DNA of 64,000 nt, from the NCBI GenBank assembly GCA_024707385.1, contig JANPZW010000013.1:877465-941464 (forward strand). The letters are read 5' to 3'. Origin of the DNA: Cellvibrionaceae bacterium. GTDB lineage: Bacteria; Pseudomonadota; Gammaproteobacteria; Pseudomonadales; Cellvibrionaceae. A model generated the notes under the pieces. That model ran no database searches. It was not told where the DNA came from and saw only the letters and a list, made by a program, of their open reading frames with translations. Positions 38,918 through 47,536 of this stretch are shown here, piece after piece (position 1 is the first letter of the stretch; every line of letters begins with the position of its first letter). Made by a program: the position numbers and the translations under genes.

Positions 38918-39739
38918 TCAGCGACCGAGCAGCTCGGCCAGCTCGCGGGAGCGGTTGGCGCAGGCTTGCATGGCGATGTCGACGGTCTCGCGCAGATGGC
39001 GCTGTTCAAACGCGGCGATTGCCTTTTCCGTGGTGCCGCCGGGCGAAGTCACGCGGCGGCGCAACTCGGCCAGCTCTGTGTTGTCAGCCTGGGCAAGGCG
39101 TGCAGCGCCCGCAGCGGTCTGCACCGCGAGATGGCGCGCAGTTGCCGGGTCGAGACCCTGCTGCACGCCCGCTTGCGCCATGGCTTCCAAGAATAGAAAG
39201 AAATAGGCCGGCCCGCTGCCGGAGACGGCGGTCACCGCGTGCAGCAGGTCTTCATCCTGCACCCAGGCGACAGTGCCGACGGCGGCCATTATGTGCTCCG
39301 CCATGGCTTTCTCTGCTGCGGTCACACCCGCTGCGGCAAACAGCCCGCTCGCGCCCATCTGCACCAGCGCTGGTGTGTTGGGCATGCAGCGCACCAGATG
39401 GCGCTCTGCCCCCAGCCACTGGCTGATGCTGGTACAACTGATTCCCGCGGCGATGGAAATAATCAAAGCGGATGCGGGCAGATGCGGACGCAGGGCGAGG
39501 CAGACCGCCTTCATCGCCTGGGGTTTTACCGCCAGGATCACCACAGCGGCTTCGGCGACGGTCAGGGTATTGTCCGAATTCACCCGAATGCCGAAGTCAG
39601 CTGCCAATGCCTCCAGCTTCGGTGGATTTGGATCGCTCACACAGATGTTTTCGGGTCGATAATCCTGCTTGACCAGGCCGCCGACGATACTGCGGGCCAT
39701 GTTGCCGCCGCCGATGAAGGCGATGTTGAGACTATTCAA
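38918..39739 (-). CDS. proC: Pyrroline-5-carboxylate reductase
   Basis: The last step of proline synthesis: NAD(P)H-dependent reduction of 1-pyrroline-5-carboxylate. The Rossmann motif IAFIGGGNMARSIVGGL (about 6-22), VILAVKPQ and the C-terminal signature VTAVSGSGPAYFFLFLEAM with LRRRVTSPGGTTEKAI are all present. Length 273 aa (E. coli 269). It lies in the minus-strand cluster yggS-proC-yggT. Confidence 0.98.
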   Translation of the reverse strand: MNSLNIAFIGGGNMARSIVGGLVKQDYRPENICVSDPNPPKLEALAADFGIRVNSDNTLTVAEAAVVILAVKPQAMKAVCLALRPHLPASALIISIAAGISCTSISQWLGAERHLVRCMPNTPALVQMGASGLFAAAGVTAAEKAMAEHIMAAVGTVAWVQDEDLLHAVTAVSGSGPAYFFLFLEAMAQAGVQQGLDPATARHLAVQTAAGAARLAQADNTELAELRRRVTSPGGTTEKAIAAFEQRHLRETVDIAMQACANRSRELAELLGR

Positions 39740-39807
39740 AAGCGATCCTCATTCATTGAAGCTGATAAACGCGTTCGTTGGGCGCCATTATAGGGTGACT
39801 GGTTGGC

Positions 39808-40479
39808 TCAAGCGCGACTGCCGAAAATGGCGGAGCCCACCCGAACCAGAGTGGAGCCGGCGGCTACCGCGTCGCTCAGGTCTGCGGACATTCCCATGGA
39901 CAGGGTATCCATACAAAGGCCGTCGCGGCGCAGGGAATGGGCCAGTACCGCCAGGTCCTCAAAAGGTTTGCGCCCGGAACCTTCTTTGGGAATGGTCATG
40001 AGTCCGCGCAGGTGCAGCCGCGGCAGACGCCGGATGGCGTCTCCAAGTATTGCCGTTTCGGTCGGCAGGCAGCCGGACTTGGCCTCATCCGCATCTATAT
40101 TCACTTGGATGCACACCTGCAAAGGGGGTAGATGCGCCGGGCGCTGCTGATTCAGGCGTTCGGCGATTTTCAGCCGGTCCACCGTGTGTGCCCAGGTGAA
40201 ATGCTCCGCAATCATTCTGCTTTTATTACTTTGGATCGGGCCGATGAAATGCCAATTGATGTCCGGGTGGCTGAGCTGCGCCATTTTTTCCACCGCTTCC
40301 TGCGCGTAGTTTTCGCCGAAATCCCGTTGTCCGGCCTGGTACGCTTCCTCTATATCTGCGGCGGTTTTGGTCTTGCTTACGGCGAGAAGTGTGATGTCAC
40401 TCGGGTTTCGCCCGGCCGCGCTGGCGCTTTGTTGAATCAGGCGTCGGACTTGGGTTAGGTTGTCTGCAATCTTCGGCAT
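39808..40479 (-). CDS. yggS: YggS/PLPBP, pyridoxal-phosphate homeostasis protein
   Basis: A PLP-binding TIM-barrel protein without known enzymatic activity that keeps cellular pyridoxal phosphate and amino-acid pools balanced. The Schiff-base lysine lies in LLAVSKTKTAADI (about residue 36); other conserved parts are DFGENYAQEAVEK, WHFIGPIQSNK, GLMTIP and SMGMSADL near the C-terminus. Length 223 aa. It is divergently transcribed from pilT across a 109-base gap, the arrangement of P. aeruginosa. Confidence 0.97.
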   Translation of the reverse strand: MPKIADNLTQVRRLIQQSASAAGRNPSDITLLAVSKTKTAADIEEAYQAGQRDFGENYAQEAVEKMAQLSHPDINWHFIGPIQSNKSRMIAEHFTWAHTVDRLKIAERLNQQRPAHLPPLQVCIQVNIDADEAKSGCLPTETAILGDAIRRLPRLHLRGLMTIPKEGSGRKPFEDLAVLAHSLRRDGLCMDTLSMGMSADLSDAVAAGSTLVRVGSAIFGSRA

Positions 40480-40494
40480 ATACTTAAACCACAG

Positions 40495-40523
40495 TTGTGG
40501 CGGTATTTGAATCGGTTTCTAAT
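40495..40523 (+). promoter_or_regulatory. Candidate sigma-70 promoter of pilT
   Basis: TTGTGG (40495-40500), 17-base spacer, TCTAAT (40518-40523), 66 bases before the pilT ATG. The match is moderate. Confidence 0.4.
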
Positions 40524-40588
40524 AGGGCTCTCCCGCGCTTGGCTGACATCCCCACGCCCCTAAACTCTAATAAGCAGGTTTGTTGACT

Positions 40589-41623
40589 ATGGATATTACT
40601 GAGCTTCTCGCCTTCTCTGCGAAACAAGGTGCATCCGACCTACACCTTTCGGCGGGGCTGCCGCCTATGATTCGTGTGGATGGCGACGTGCGACGCATCA
40701 ACCTGCCGCCCATGGAACATAAGCAGGTGCACAGTCTGATCTACGAGATCATGAATGACAAGCAACGCAAGGACTATGAAGAGTTTCTGGAAACCGACTT
40801 CTCCTTCGAGGTTCCCGGGGTTGCCCGCTTCCGGGTCAACGCCTTCAACCAGAACCGCGGCGCCGGCGCCGTGTTCCGAACCATTCCCTCCAAAGTTCTC
40901 ACCATGGAAGAGCTGGGCATGGGCCAGGTGTTCCGCGATATCTGCGCGGTGCCCCGGGGCCTGGTGCTGGTGACCGGTCCTACTGGTTCCGGTAAATCCA
41001 CTACCCTCGCCGCCATGGTGGACTATCTCAACGAAAACAAATATCACCACATCCTCACCATCGAAGACCCGATCGAATTCGTGCACGAAAGTAAAAAGTG
41101 CTTGGTGAACCAGCGGGAAGTGCACCGCGATACCCACGGCTTTGCGGAAGCTTTGCGCTCGGCCCTGCGGGAAGACCCGGACATCATCCTGGTGGGTGAG
41201 ATGCGCGATTTAGAAACCATCCGTCTGGCATTGACTGCGGCGGAAACCGGTCACTTGGTGTTCGGCACTCTGCACACCACCTCAGCCGCTAAGACCATCG
41301 ACCGGGTGGTGGACGTATTCCCCGCGGCGGAAAAAGCCATGGTGCGTTCGATGCTGTCAGAATCGCTGCAGGCGGTGATTTCCCAGACGCTGCTCAAACG
41401 CACTGGCGGCGGCCGGGTAGCGGCGCACGAGATCATGCGCGGCACTCCGGCTATCCGCAACCTGATTCGCGAAGACAAAGTTGCGCAAATGTATTCGGCG
41501 ATCCAGACCGGCGCCGCCCTGGGCATGCAGACCATGGACCAGTGCTTGGCCGACCTGGTGGAGCGCCGCATAGTCGCCCGCGATATCGCGCGGGAAAAAG
41601 CCAAAATGCCAGAGAATTTTTAA
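40589..41623 (+). CDS. pilT: PilT, type IV pilus retraction ATPase
   Basis: A hexameric secretion-type ATPase powering pilus retraction and twitching. ATG 40589 gives MDITELLAFSAKQGASDLHL; an in-frame TTG at 40580 is less likely. Walker A GPTGSGKST (130-138), the Asp and His boxes (TIEDPIEFVH, GTLHTTSA) and the PilT-specific AIRNLIRE motif near the C-terminus are intact. Length 344 aa, the same as P. aeruginosa PilT. pilU follows after 84 bases. Confidence 0.98.
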   Translation: MDITELLAFSAKQGASDLHLSAGLPPMIRVDGDVRRINLPPMEHKQVHSLIYEIMNDKQRKDYEEFLETDFSFEVPGVARFRVNAFNQNRGAGAVFRTIPSKVLTMEELGMGQVFRDICAVPRGLVLVTGPTGSGKSTTLAAMVDYLNENKYHHILTIEDPIEFVHESKKCLVNQREVHRDTHGFAEALRSALREDPDIILVGEMRDLETIRLALTAAETGHLVFGTLHTTSAAKTIDRVVDVFPAAEKAMVRSMLSESLQAVISQTLLKRTGGGRVAAHEIMRGTPAIRNLIREDKVAQMYSAIQTGAALGMQTMDQCLADLVERRIVARDIAREKAKMPENF

Positions 41624-41707
41624 ACCCGGCTGCGCTGACGGCGGCCGAGTCATCACGATAATAAGCAGATAAATGTAGGTCCATCGCGACCGTGTGAGGA
41701 ATCCGTT

Positions 41708-42848
41708 ATGGATATTGATCGTCTCTTGTCTCTGATGGTGGAGAAGTCCGCCTCCGACCTTTTCATCACGGCGGGGATCCCGCCGTCGATCAAACTCCAC
41801 GGCCGCATTGTGCCCGTCACCACCACGCCTCTTTCTCCTGAGAAAGCGCGGGAGACGGTGCTCTCCACCATGAACGACAAACAGCGCAACGAGTTCGCCG
41901 AGAAAAAAGAACTCAACTACGCCATCAGCGTGCGCGGCGTCGGCCGCTTCCGCGCCAGTGCTTTTTTTCCAGCGCAACCTCGCCGGCATGGTGCTGCGTC
42001 GCATCGAGACCAATATTCCCAAGATTGACGATCTGGGTCTGCCGGAAATCATCAAAGAGCTGGCGATGGTGAAACGCGGTCTGGTGATTTTTGTGGGTGC
42101 GACTGGTACCGGTAAATCTACGTCGCTGGCGTCCATGATCGGCCACCGCAACCGCCACTCCAAGGGCCACATCATTTCCATTGAGGACCCGATCGAGTTT
42201 ATTCACCAGCACCAGGGTTGTGTGATCACCCAGCGCGAAGTGGGCATTGATACCGAATCCTTTGAGATCGCCCTGAAGAACACCCTGCGGCAGGCGCCGG
42301 ACGTGATTCTGATTGGTGAGGTGCGCTCGCGGGAAACCATGGACCACGCCATCGCGTTCGCTGAAACCGGTCACTTGTGTCTGTGTACCTTGCACGCCAA
42401 CAACGCCAACCAGGCGCTCGACCGCATCATTCACTTCTTCCCGGCGGACCGCCATTCGCAGTTGTGGATGGACCTGTCGCTCAACCTCAAGGCCATCGTT
42501 GCCCAGCAGTTGATCCCGACTCCGGATGGCAATGGCCGCCGCGCTTGTCTTGAGGTGTTGCTGAATACCCCGCTGGCCTCCGACCTGATCCGCAAAGGGC
42601 ACGTGCATGAATTGAAAGAGCTGATGAAAAAGTCCACTGAGCTGGGCATGCAGACTTTCGATCAGGCGCTCTACGACCTTTACGATGCCGGTGAAATTAC
42701 CTACGAGGACGCCCTGTCCCACGCGGATTCGCCCAACGACCTGCGTTTGATGATCAAGCTGAAATCGGAGACCGATGCGGATTACCTGAACAACGCCGCC
42801 AAGGAGCTCAGTATTCAGGAAGACGACAGCCGCACACGCCGGTTTTAA
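41708..42848 (+). CDS. pilU: PilU, accessory retraction ATPase (frame break at T-run 41962-41968)
   Basis: A PilT paralogue that assists retraction under load. The protein begins MDIDRLLSLMVEKSASDLFI. Walker A GATGTGKST, EDPIEFIHQHQGC, GEVRSRETMDHA and CTLHANNANQALDR are present, and the acidic C-terminal tail (KELSIQEDDSRTRRF) is PilU-like. The frame is interrupted at a run of seven T: with six T the reading is SAFFQRNLAGMVLRRI, exactly as expected. As written, translation would stop at 42026-42028 after about 106 residues. Restored length is about 379 aa. Confidence 0.92.
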
Positions 42849-42877
42849 CCGGCAGTTGCCGGCTCATCGGCCGGTGA

Positions 42878-42906
42878 TTGTTCTGGCGGAGATGCATCAC
42901 TATAAT
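42878..42906 (+). promoter_or_regulatory. Promoter of the manganese riboswitch / mneA unit
   Basis: TTGTTC (42878-42883), a 17-base spacer and a perfect TATAAT (42901-42906). The predicted start near 42913 falls just before the conserved riboswitch core GGGGAGTA. An inverted repeat CCGGCA/TGCCGG at 42849-42862 right after pilU lacks a T-run. Confidence 0.75.
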
Positions 42907-42912
42907 CCGCCC

Positions 42913-43068
42913 GCTCTCTCGGGGAGTAATCTACTTGGCGATGCTTGCTGAAGCTGTCCGCTAGGTGCTCTTGTCAACAAACTTGTCCCTCATGGACATG
43001 GCAAAAGCGTCCGCGCTAGCGGACTGATGAGACCTGAGATACCACTGCTGGCCCAGGGCGGGACGGCG
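42913..43068 (+). promoter_or_regulatory. yybP-ykoY manganese-sensing riboswitch
   Basis: Three signature elements of this riboswitch class occur in order and at plausible spacing: GGGGAGTA (42921-42928), GTCAACA followed by AACTTGT (42973-42986) and GATGAGACCT (43026-43035), then ACCACTGCTGGCC. The gene immediately downstream is an MneA/TMEM165-type manganese exporter, a known target of this class. Just past the aptamer, GGGCGGGA (43056-43063) can pair with TCCCGCCC (43088-43095), ending two bases before a GGAA ribosome-binding site at 43097. This could act as a translational expression platform in which the helix masks the site without Mn2+. Exact ends are estimated. Confidence 0.88.
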
Positions 43069-43106
43069 GTTGTATCTCTTGTGTTCATCCCGCCCCGGAA
43101 CCTTTT

Positions 43107-43679
43107 ATGGAAGCCTTCCTCAGTTCTACACTCGCCGTCGCCATTGCTGAAATTGGTGATAAAACCCAGCTTCTCGCGCTTTTTCTTGCCGCCCGCTACA
43201 ACCGGCCATACGCCATCACTGCGGGCGTGTTTGTTGCGACCCTCGTCAACCACGCCTTGTCCGCCTGGTTCGGCGTGGCTCTAGCGGCAGTAATTCCTGC
43301 GCAGTGGATTCCCTGGCTGATCGCCGGCAGCTTTATTGCCATCGCCATATGGTTGCTGGTGTCGGACAAGGAAGATGATGAGATGGGACGGTTTGCGGGA
43401 TATGGTCCGTTTCTCGCGACCCTGATCTTGTTTTTCCTGGCGGAGATTGGCGACAAGACTCAAATCGCGACGGTGGTGCTGGCAGCCAAGTACAGTGTGG
43501 GCTTTTGGTCATCATCGGTCGTCATCATGGGGACTACCGTGGGTATGCTGCTCGCCAATGTGCCGGTGATTTTTGCCGGTAAATGGCTGATGGATCGTAT
43601 GCCGTTGAATGTCGCGCGCAAAGCGGCCTTTGTTCTCTTCCTGCTCTTGGCCATCGCCACCCTGGTGAGCATGGGTTGA
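43107..43679 (+). CDS. mneA: MneA/TMEM165 (UPF0016) family manganese exporter
   Basis: A 190-residue membrane protein of the GDT1/UPF0016 cation-transporter family. It carries the two diagnostic E-x-G-D-K-T motifs in inverted halves: EIGDKT at 15-20 and 113-118, each followed by Q(L/I)...L(A)AA(R/K)Y. About six membrane helices are evident. Homologues in Vibrio (MneA) and Xanthomonas (MntX-like) export Mn2+. The yybP-ykoY riboswitch directly upstream supports manganese as the substrate. The gene sits between pilU and ruvX, where P. aeruginosa has pyrimidine genes. Its stop lies two bases before the convergent ruvX stop. Confidence 0.93.
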   Translation: MEAFLSSTLAVAIAEIGDKTQLLALFLAARYNRPYAITAGVFVATLVNHALSAWFGVALAAVIPAQWIPWLIAGSFIAIAIWLLVSDKEDDEMGRFAGYGPFLATLILFFLAEIGDKTQIATVVLAAKYSVGFWSSSVVIMGTTVGMLLANVPVIFAGKWLMDRMPLNVARKAAFVLFLLLAIATLVSMG

Positions 43680-43681
43680 GC

Positions 43682-44098
43682 TCAACGCGAATTGAACCAG
43701 CTTTCCAGCAGCAGGCGCGCCGCGATGGAGTCGATGGGCGCGCTGGCATAGTGCCCGCCGTGGCCGCGCTCGCGGGCCTCTTCCTTGGCCATTCGGGTGG
43801 TCAGACGCTCGTCGAACAGTTCCACCGGCAGACCGAAACGCCCGTGCAGGCGATTGGAGAATTTCCGCGCGCGCGCGCTCAGGTCACTCTCGCTGTCATC
43901 CATGTTGAGTGGCAGGCCGACGAGGAGTCGCTGCGGTTGCCACTCGCGGATCAGGCGGGCGATCTGTTCCCAGTCAGGTATGCCGTCGCGAGCGCTGAGA
44001 GGTGCCAGCTCGCTGGCGGTGCCGGTGATGCTTTGGCCGTAGGCGACACCGATGTTTTTCAAACCGTAGTCAAAGGCCAGCACGCTGAGCGATGTCAA
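43682..44098 (-). CDS. ruvX: RuvX/YqgF, Holliday junction resolvase-like / rRNA-processing nuclease
   Basis: An RNase H-fold protein of the YqgF family, implicated in 16S rRNA 5' processing (E. coli YqgF) and long considered a putative Holliday junction resolvase. It has the N-terminal catalytic motif LAFDYGLKNIGVAYG, VGLPLNMD and ELFDERLTT, with the Asp and Glu in the expected places. Length 138 aa. It is followed on the same strand by nothing; yqgE lies upstream 48 bases away. The order gshB-tonB-yqgE-ruvX is conserved with Pseudomonas. Confidence 0.96.
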   Translation of the reverse strand: MTSLSVLAFDYGLKNIGVAYGQSITGTASELAPLSARDGIPDWEQIARLIREWQPQRLLVGLPLNMDDSESDLSARARKFSNRLHGRFGLPVELFDERLTTRMAKEEARERGHGGHYASAPIDSIAARLLLESWFNSR

Positions 44099-44146
44099 AG
44101 GAAATCCTGTTTTGGAATGTGAAGAAAGGGACGAGCCGGACGCTGC

Positions 44147-44731
44147 TTAGGCGTGTCCCGCCTGAGTTGGCATCAGGTTCATGTCGACGCCCAGGCGCCT
44201 GGCGGCTGCGTGCCAGCGCTGTTCGATAGGTGTGTGAAAGAGTATGTCCACATCGGCGGGCACTGTCAGCCAGCTGTTCTCTTTGATTTCCCGCTCCAAC
44301 TGCCCTGCGCTCCAGCCGGAATAACCGAGCACAAACAAGGCATTTTCCGGGCCTTCGCCATTGGCGATCGCGGTGATGATGTCGCGGGAGGCTGTAAGGG
44401 AAATCCCCTCGGTAATGCGAATGGTGGATTGCCAGACGCTCCCGGCCGGGTGGAGGACGAACCCGCGCTGGGTATTGACCGGCCCACCCGCGAGAATTGG
44501 CGCCCGGCCGTGCTCCTCTCTGTAATCCAAGGACATTTGCTCGAAGACGTCGCTCAGATGCAGATCCATCGCCCGATTGACCACCAAGCCCATGGCGCCG
44601 TCAGCGCTGTGGTCGCAGATGTAGGTAATGGAATTGGAGAACAAAGGATCGCTCAAGCCTGGCATGGCCACGAGAAAGTGGTTGCGCAGGTTATCGCCGG
44701 ATGTGCTGGAAAGGGATGATTTCGCTGGCAT
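44147..44731 (-). CDS. algH: YqgE/AlgH family protein
   Basis: A 194-residue UPF0301 protein with the signature FLVAMPGLSDPLFSNSITYIC (about 18-38), GLVVNRAMD and GGPVNTQRGFVLH. In Pseudomonas the gene was named algH after an effect on alginate regulation, but the biochemical role is unknown. It has the conserved location between tonB and ruvX. The start at ATG 44731 gives MPAKSSLSSTSGDNL, a slightly long N-terminus that may be disordered. Confidence 0.95.
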   Translation of the reverse strand: MPAKSSLSSTSGDNLRNHFLVAMPGLSDPLFSNSITYICDHSADGAMGLVVNRAMDLHLSDVFEQMSLDYREEHGRAPILAGGPVNTQRGFVLHPAGSVWQSTIRITEGISLTASRDIITAIANGEGPENALFVLGYSGWSAGQLEREIKENSWLTVPADVDILFHTPIEQRWHAAARRLGVDMNLMPTQAGHA

Positions 44732-44802
44732 AGTTCAAGTATGGGTTGAAACACCTCGAAAACAAGCTTCTTGCCCAAGTTCCGGGAAGCAAATCCCGAA
44801 AC

Positions 44803-45678
44803 TTATTCGCCACCACCGGTTTTCAGACCGGTTATCTCAAAACGCCAGGTGCGAATAATATCCAACTGATCCGCCGTGCGGCGAATCTCCGCCGGGAACG
44901 GATCAAAAGGGCCCGACATGCGGATGATTTGCAAAGCCGCCTGGTCCAGAATCGGGTGGCCCGACGGCTTGAGAATTTCCACCTTGTCGACGGTGCCGTC
45001 GCTGTTGATGATCACCGACATGCGCAGGCTGCCGAAAATCCGGTTTTCCAGCGCCGCTTTGGGGAAATTCTGATTGCCCATCGACTCGACTTTCTGGGTC
45101 CAGCGATTGAGATATTCGGCATCCATGGATGAGCGGGTCGCCACCGAGGTCATTCTGCGGATCCGCGGACGGCGCGCGAACTCCTGCTGCAGGCGGTCGA
45201 GTTTGGCGCGCAGGCTGGCAATTTCGGGGTTGAGCAGCGGGGTATCCTCCTGTTGCGCATCGAGGAACTCTCGGGTTTCCGCCGCCTCGACATCCAAAGG
45301 CTGTTGGATTTTCAGATCGCTGCTGGTGGCGGTGAGAAACTCCTGCTGGCTGACGGTCGCCACCATGCTTTTCTGCTGCGGCATTGGTGTGATCTCGTTG
45401 ATATTTGGTGCCACCACTTCGGAGGTTTCCCGCGTGGTCAATTCTTTTGTATCCGCGATAGTCCCGCTGGCTTCCTGATTGTATTGCGCCAGGTAGTCAG
45501 CCTTGTCTGGCTCACGCTGCGCTTGGTGGGTCGCGAGGGTGATGTTTAGGGTCGGGGCCGGTTTGGGGGTGCGATTGATGGTGAAGGTCACCCCCAGAAT
45601 CAGAACCGCATGCACGGCCACGGCCAGAAAGACCGTAAAACTCAAACGTTCGCCGCTGCTGGTTTTGTCGAGACTCAT
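44803..45678 (-). CDS. tonB: TonB-family energy transducer of the gshB-pilG locus
   Basis: A 291-residue single-pass TonB protein. It has a short cytoplasmic N-terminus, a membrane helix at about 14-33 (LSFTVFLAVAVHAVLILGVTF), a periplasmic spacer with predicted coiled coil (LRAKLDRLQQEFARRP) and a TonB C-terminal domain (FPKAALENRIFGSLRMSVII, SGHPILDQAALQIIRMSGPF). The spacer lacks the long Pro-Lys/Pro-Glu repeats of classical TonB. Position between gshB and yqgE is that of P. aeruginosa tonB3, which is needed for twitching and pilus assembly, so a link to type IV pili is likelier than iron uptake. Confidence 0.9.
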   Translation of the reverse strand: MSLDKTSSGERLSFTVFLAVAVHAVLILGVTFTINRTPKPAPTLNITLATHQAQREPDKADYLAQYNQEASGTIADTKELTTRETSEVVAPNINEITPMPQQKSMVATVSQQEFLTATSSDLKIQQPLDVEAAETREFLDAQQEDTPLLNPEIASLRAKLDRLQQEFARRPRIRRMTSVATRSSMDAEYLNRWTQKVESMGNQNFPKAALENRIFGSLRMSVIINSDGTVDKVEILKPSGHPILDQAALQIIRMSGPFDPFPAEIRRTADQLDIIRTWRFEITGLKTGGGE

Positions 45679-45779
45679 GATTACTTAACTGTTTTTATAA
45701 TCGTTGTGATCTTAAGGTACGGCCGCACGCGCCAGAAAACTGCAGCGACCTGCGGCCACATCAGCCACTCGGCCGGGCG

Positions 45780-46760
45780 TCAGAGCCTAAGCTGTTGCTC
45801 TATAGCGCTGATCAGGCGCTCGCCGATGCGGGTATCGAAGGCTTTATCAATCTCTCTGGCGCAGGTGGGGCTGGTGACGTTGATTTCGGTCAGGTAGTCG
45901 CCGATGACATCAAGCCCGACAAACAACAGTCCCTTCTCTTTCAATGTTGGCGCCACCTGGGAGACGATCCAATGATCTCGTTCCGAGAGCGGTTGCGCCA
46001 CGCCTCGACCGCCGGCGGCTAGATTACCACGGGTTTCCCCGCTCGCGGGAATGCGCGCCAAGCAATAGGGAACGGCTTCTCCATCCACCACCAGAATCCT
46101 CTTGTCGCCCTGGCTGATCGCGGGGATAAAGCGTTGCGCCATGATGAACTCGGACCCGTGATGGGTCAGGGTTTCGAGAATCACCGAAATATTCGGGTCG
46201 TCCTCGCGACAGCGGAAAATCCGGCTTCCACCCATGCCATCGAGCGGTTTGAAAATCACATCGCCGTGCTCCTTATGAAAGCTGCGCAGTAGTTGGGGCT
46301 CCCGGCTGACGAGCACCGGAGGGCAGCATTCGGGAAAGCGTGTGGCAAACACCTTTTCATTGCAGTCGCGCAGGCTCTGCGGTCGGTTGACCACTAAGCA
46401 GCCCTCCTGCTCCGCCTGTTCAAGAATATAAGTGGTATAGACGAATTGGCTATCGAAAGGGGGGTCTTTGCGCATCAGGATGGTTTGCATGGTCGCGAGC
46501 GGCAGAGTCTGGGGCTCATCGAGAGCGAACCAACCTTCGGGGTCGCGGAAGACCTCCAGGCGGCGCAGGCTGCCCATGGCTTTGCCCTGCAGCAGATACA
46601 GGTCCCGTTGTTCGGCATAAAACAACTGCCAGCCCATGTCGTGCGCAGCCCAGAGCAGCGCCAGCGTCGTATCTTTTTGGTACTGGATGTCCTGGATCGG
46701 GTCCATAACCACAAGCAGATTTTTGCCGCTGAGGGCCGGCTCTGAAGCGCTGTTCAACAT
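45780..46760 (-). CDS. gshB: Glutathione synthetase
   Basis: An ATP-grasp enzyme joining gamma-glutamylcysteine and glycine. Conserved sequence: VVMDPIQDIQYQKDTTLALL near the N-terminus, ILMRKDPPFDSQFVYTTYIL, KPLDGMGGSRIFR and GLDVIGDYLTEINVTSPT. The start at ATG 46760 (MLNSASEPALSG) gives 326 residues, close to E. coli (316). An upstream in-frame start at 46814 would add 18 residues; a start at the internal MDPIQDIQ is also possible. It is divergent from pilG, as in Pseudomonas. Confidence 0.97.
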   Translation of the reverse strand: MLNSASEPALSGKNLLVVMDPIQDIQYQKDTTLALLWAAHDMGWQLFYAEQRDLYLLQGKAMGSLRRLEVFRDPEGWFALDEPQTLPLATMQTILMRKDPPFDSQFVYTTYILEQAEQEGCLVVNRPQSLRDCNEKVFATRFPECCPPVLVSREPQLLRSFHKEHGDVIFKPLDGMGGSRIFRCREDDPNISVILETLTHHGSEFIMAQRFIPAISQGDKRILVVDGEAVPYCLARIPASGETRGNLAAGGRGVAQPLSERDHWIVSQVAPTLKEKGLLFVGLDVIGDYLTEINVTSPTCAREIDKAFDTRIGERLISAIEQQLRL

Positions 46761-47074
46761 GATGATTTGTCCGTAGGAAGCGGAGAAAAGTAAGCGTTCT
46801 TGCTTATACTGCAAAACTGCGCCGCAAGTCTAATCTATGAAAAAATGCGTCACCATCGGAGTGGCGGTTTGGCAGAGTTTGGACGATTATAAAAAGGGCC
46901 TGTTGGTCGCGGACAATGAGGTAAATGTTCCGCAGTTTTGCTGCGCGCAGCGCTTATTCCAATTCCGCATGCGTTTATGGATTAAACTCAGGAACTATGT
47001 TAAAAGTGGCCGCAGTCGAAAATAGGGAGATTTGGTGGCAAAAACTTTTTATAACAATCGAGTAGGGTCTGTCT
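46761..47074. other. Divergent intergenic region gshB/pilG
   Basis: 314 bases between the two starts. On the minus strand TATAAG (complement of CTTATA near 46804-46809) with TAGACT 18 bases upstream could serve gshB, though weakly. On the plus side the A/T-rich TTTTTATAAC at about 47045-47055 precedes pilG, without a clear -35. A 62-codon frame (46837-47025) has no family resemblance and is not called. Confidence 0.35.
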
Positions 47075-47472
47075 ATGGACGTGAATCTAGAGCATCTTAA
47101 GGTGATGGTGATTGATGACAGCAAAACCATCCGCCGCACTGCCGAAACCCTGTTGCAAAAAGTCGGCTGTACCGTGGTCACTGCCACTGACGGTTTTGAT
47201 GCCTTGGCGAAAATCGCCGACACCCGCCCCGACATTATTTTTGTCGATATCATGATGCCCCGTCTTGATGGCTACCAGACCTGCGCCCTGATCAAGAACA
47301 ACAGCGAATTCAAGTCGACGCCGGTCATCATGTTGTCCAGTAAGGACGGCCTTTCTTCGACAAAGCCAAAGGTCGCATCGTGGGCTCCGACCAGTATCTG
47401 ACCAAACCCTTCAGCAAGGGTGAATTACTCGGTGCGATAGAGGCTCATGTCAAGGTGGCGAAGGCCAGCTGA
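47075..47472 (+). CDS. pilG: PilG, CheY-like response regulator (frame break at about 47351-47358)
   Basis: A single-domain receiver that acts downstream of ChpA to promote pilus extension and cAMP signalling. It has the acidic pair VIDDSKTIRRTAETLL and the phospho-acceptor Asp58 in FVDIMMPRLDGYQTCALIKNN; the rest is nearly identical to Pseudomonas PilG. The frame breaks in GACGGCCTTTCTTCGAC: removing two bases (a CT or TC unit) gives SSKDGLFDKAKGRIVGSDQYL, the conserved sequence; adding one T would give GLSFDKAKG. The restored protein ends at the TGA at 47470. As written it would stop near 47399 without the conserved Lys of the receiver. Confidence 0.93.
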
Positions 47473-47536
47473 TCGGCCGCATTTAATAATAAGCATTTAA
47501 TGACCGGAGCACGTTTTTTGAGATTCTGGGGAAGCT

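Noticed and set aside
42849..42862. Inverted repeat CCGGCA/TGCCGG after pilU as a terminator
   Set aside because: Short stem with only a two-base loop and no T-run; left uncalled.
46837..47025. 62-codon frame between gshB and pilG
   Set aside because: No recognisable family, poor ribosome site, and the stretch more likely holds the divergent regulatory region.
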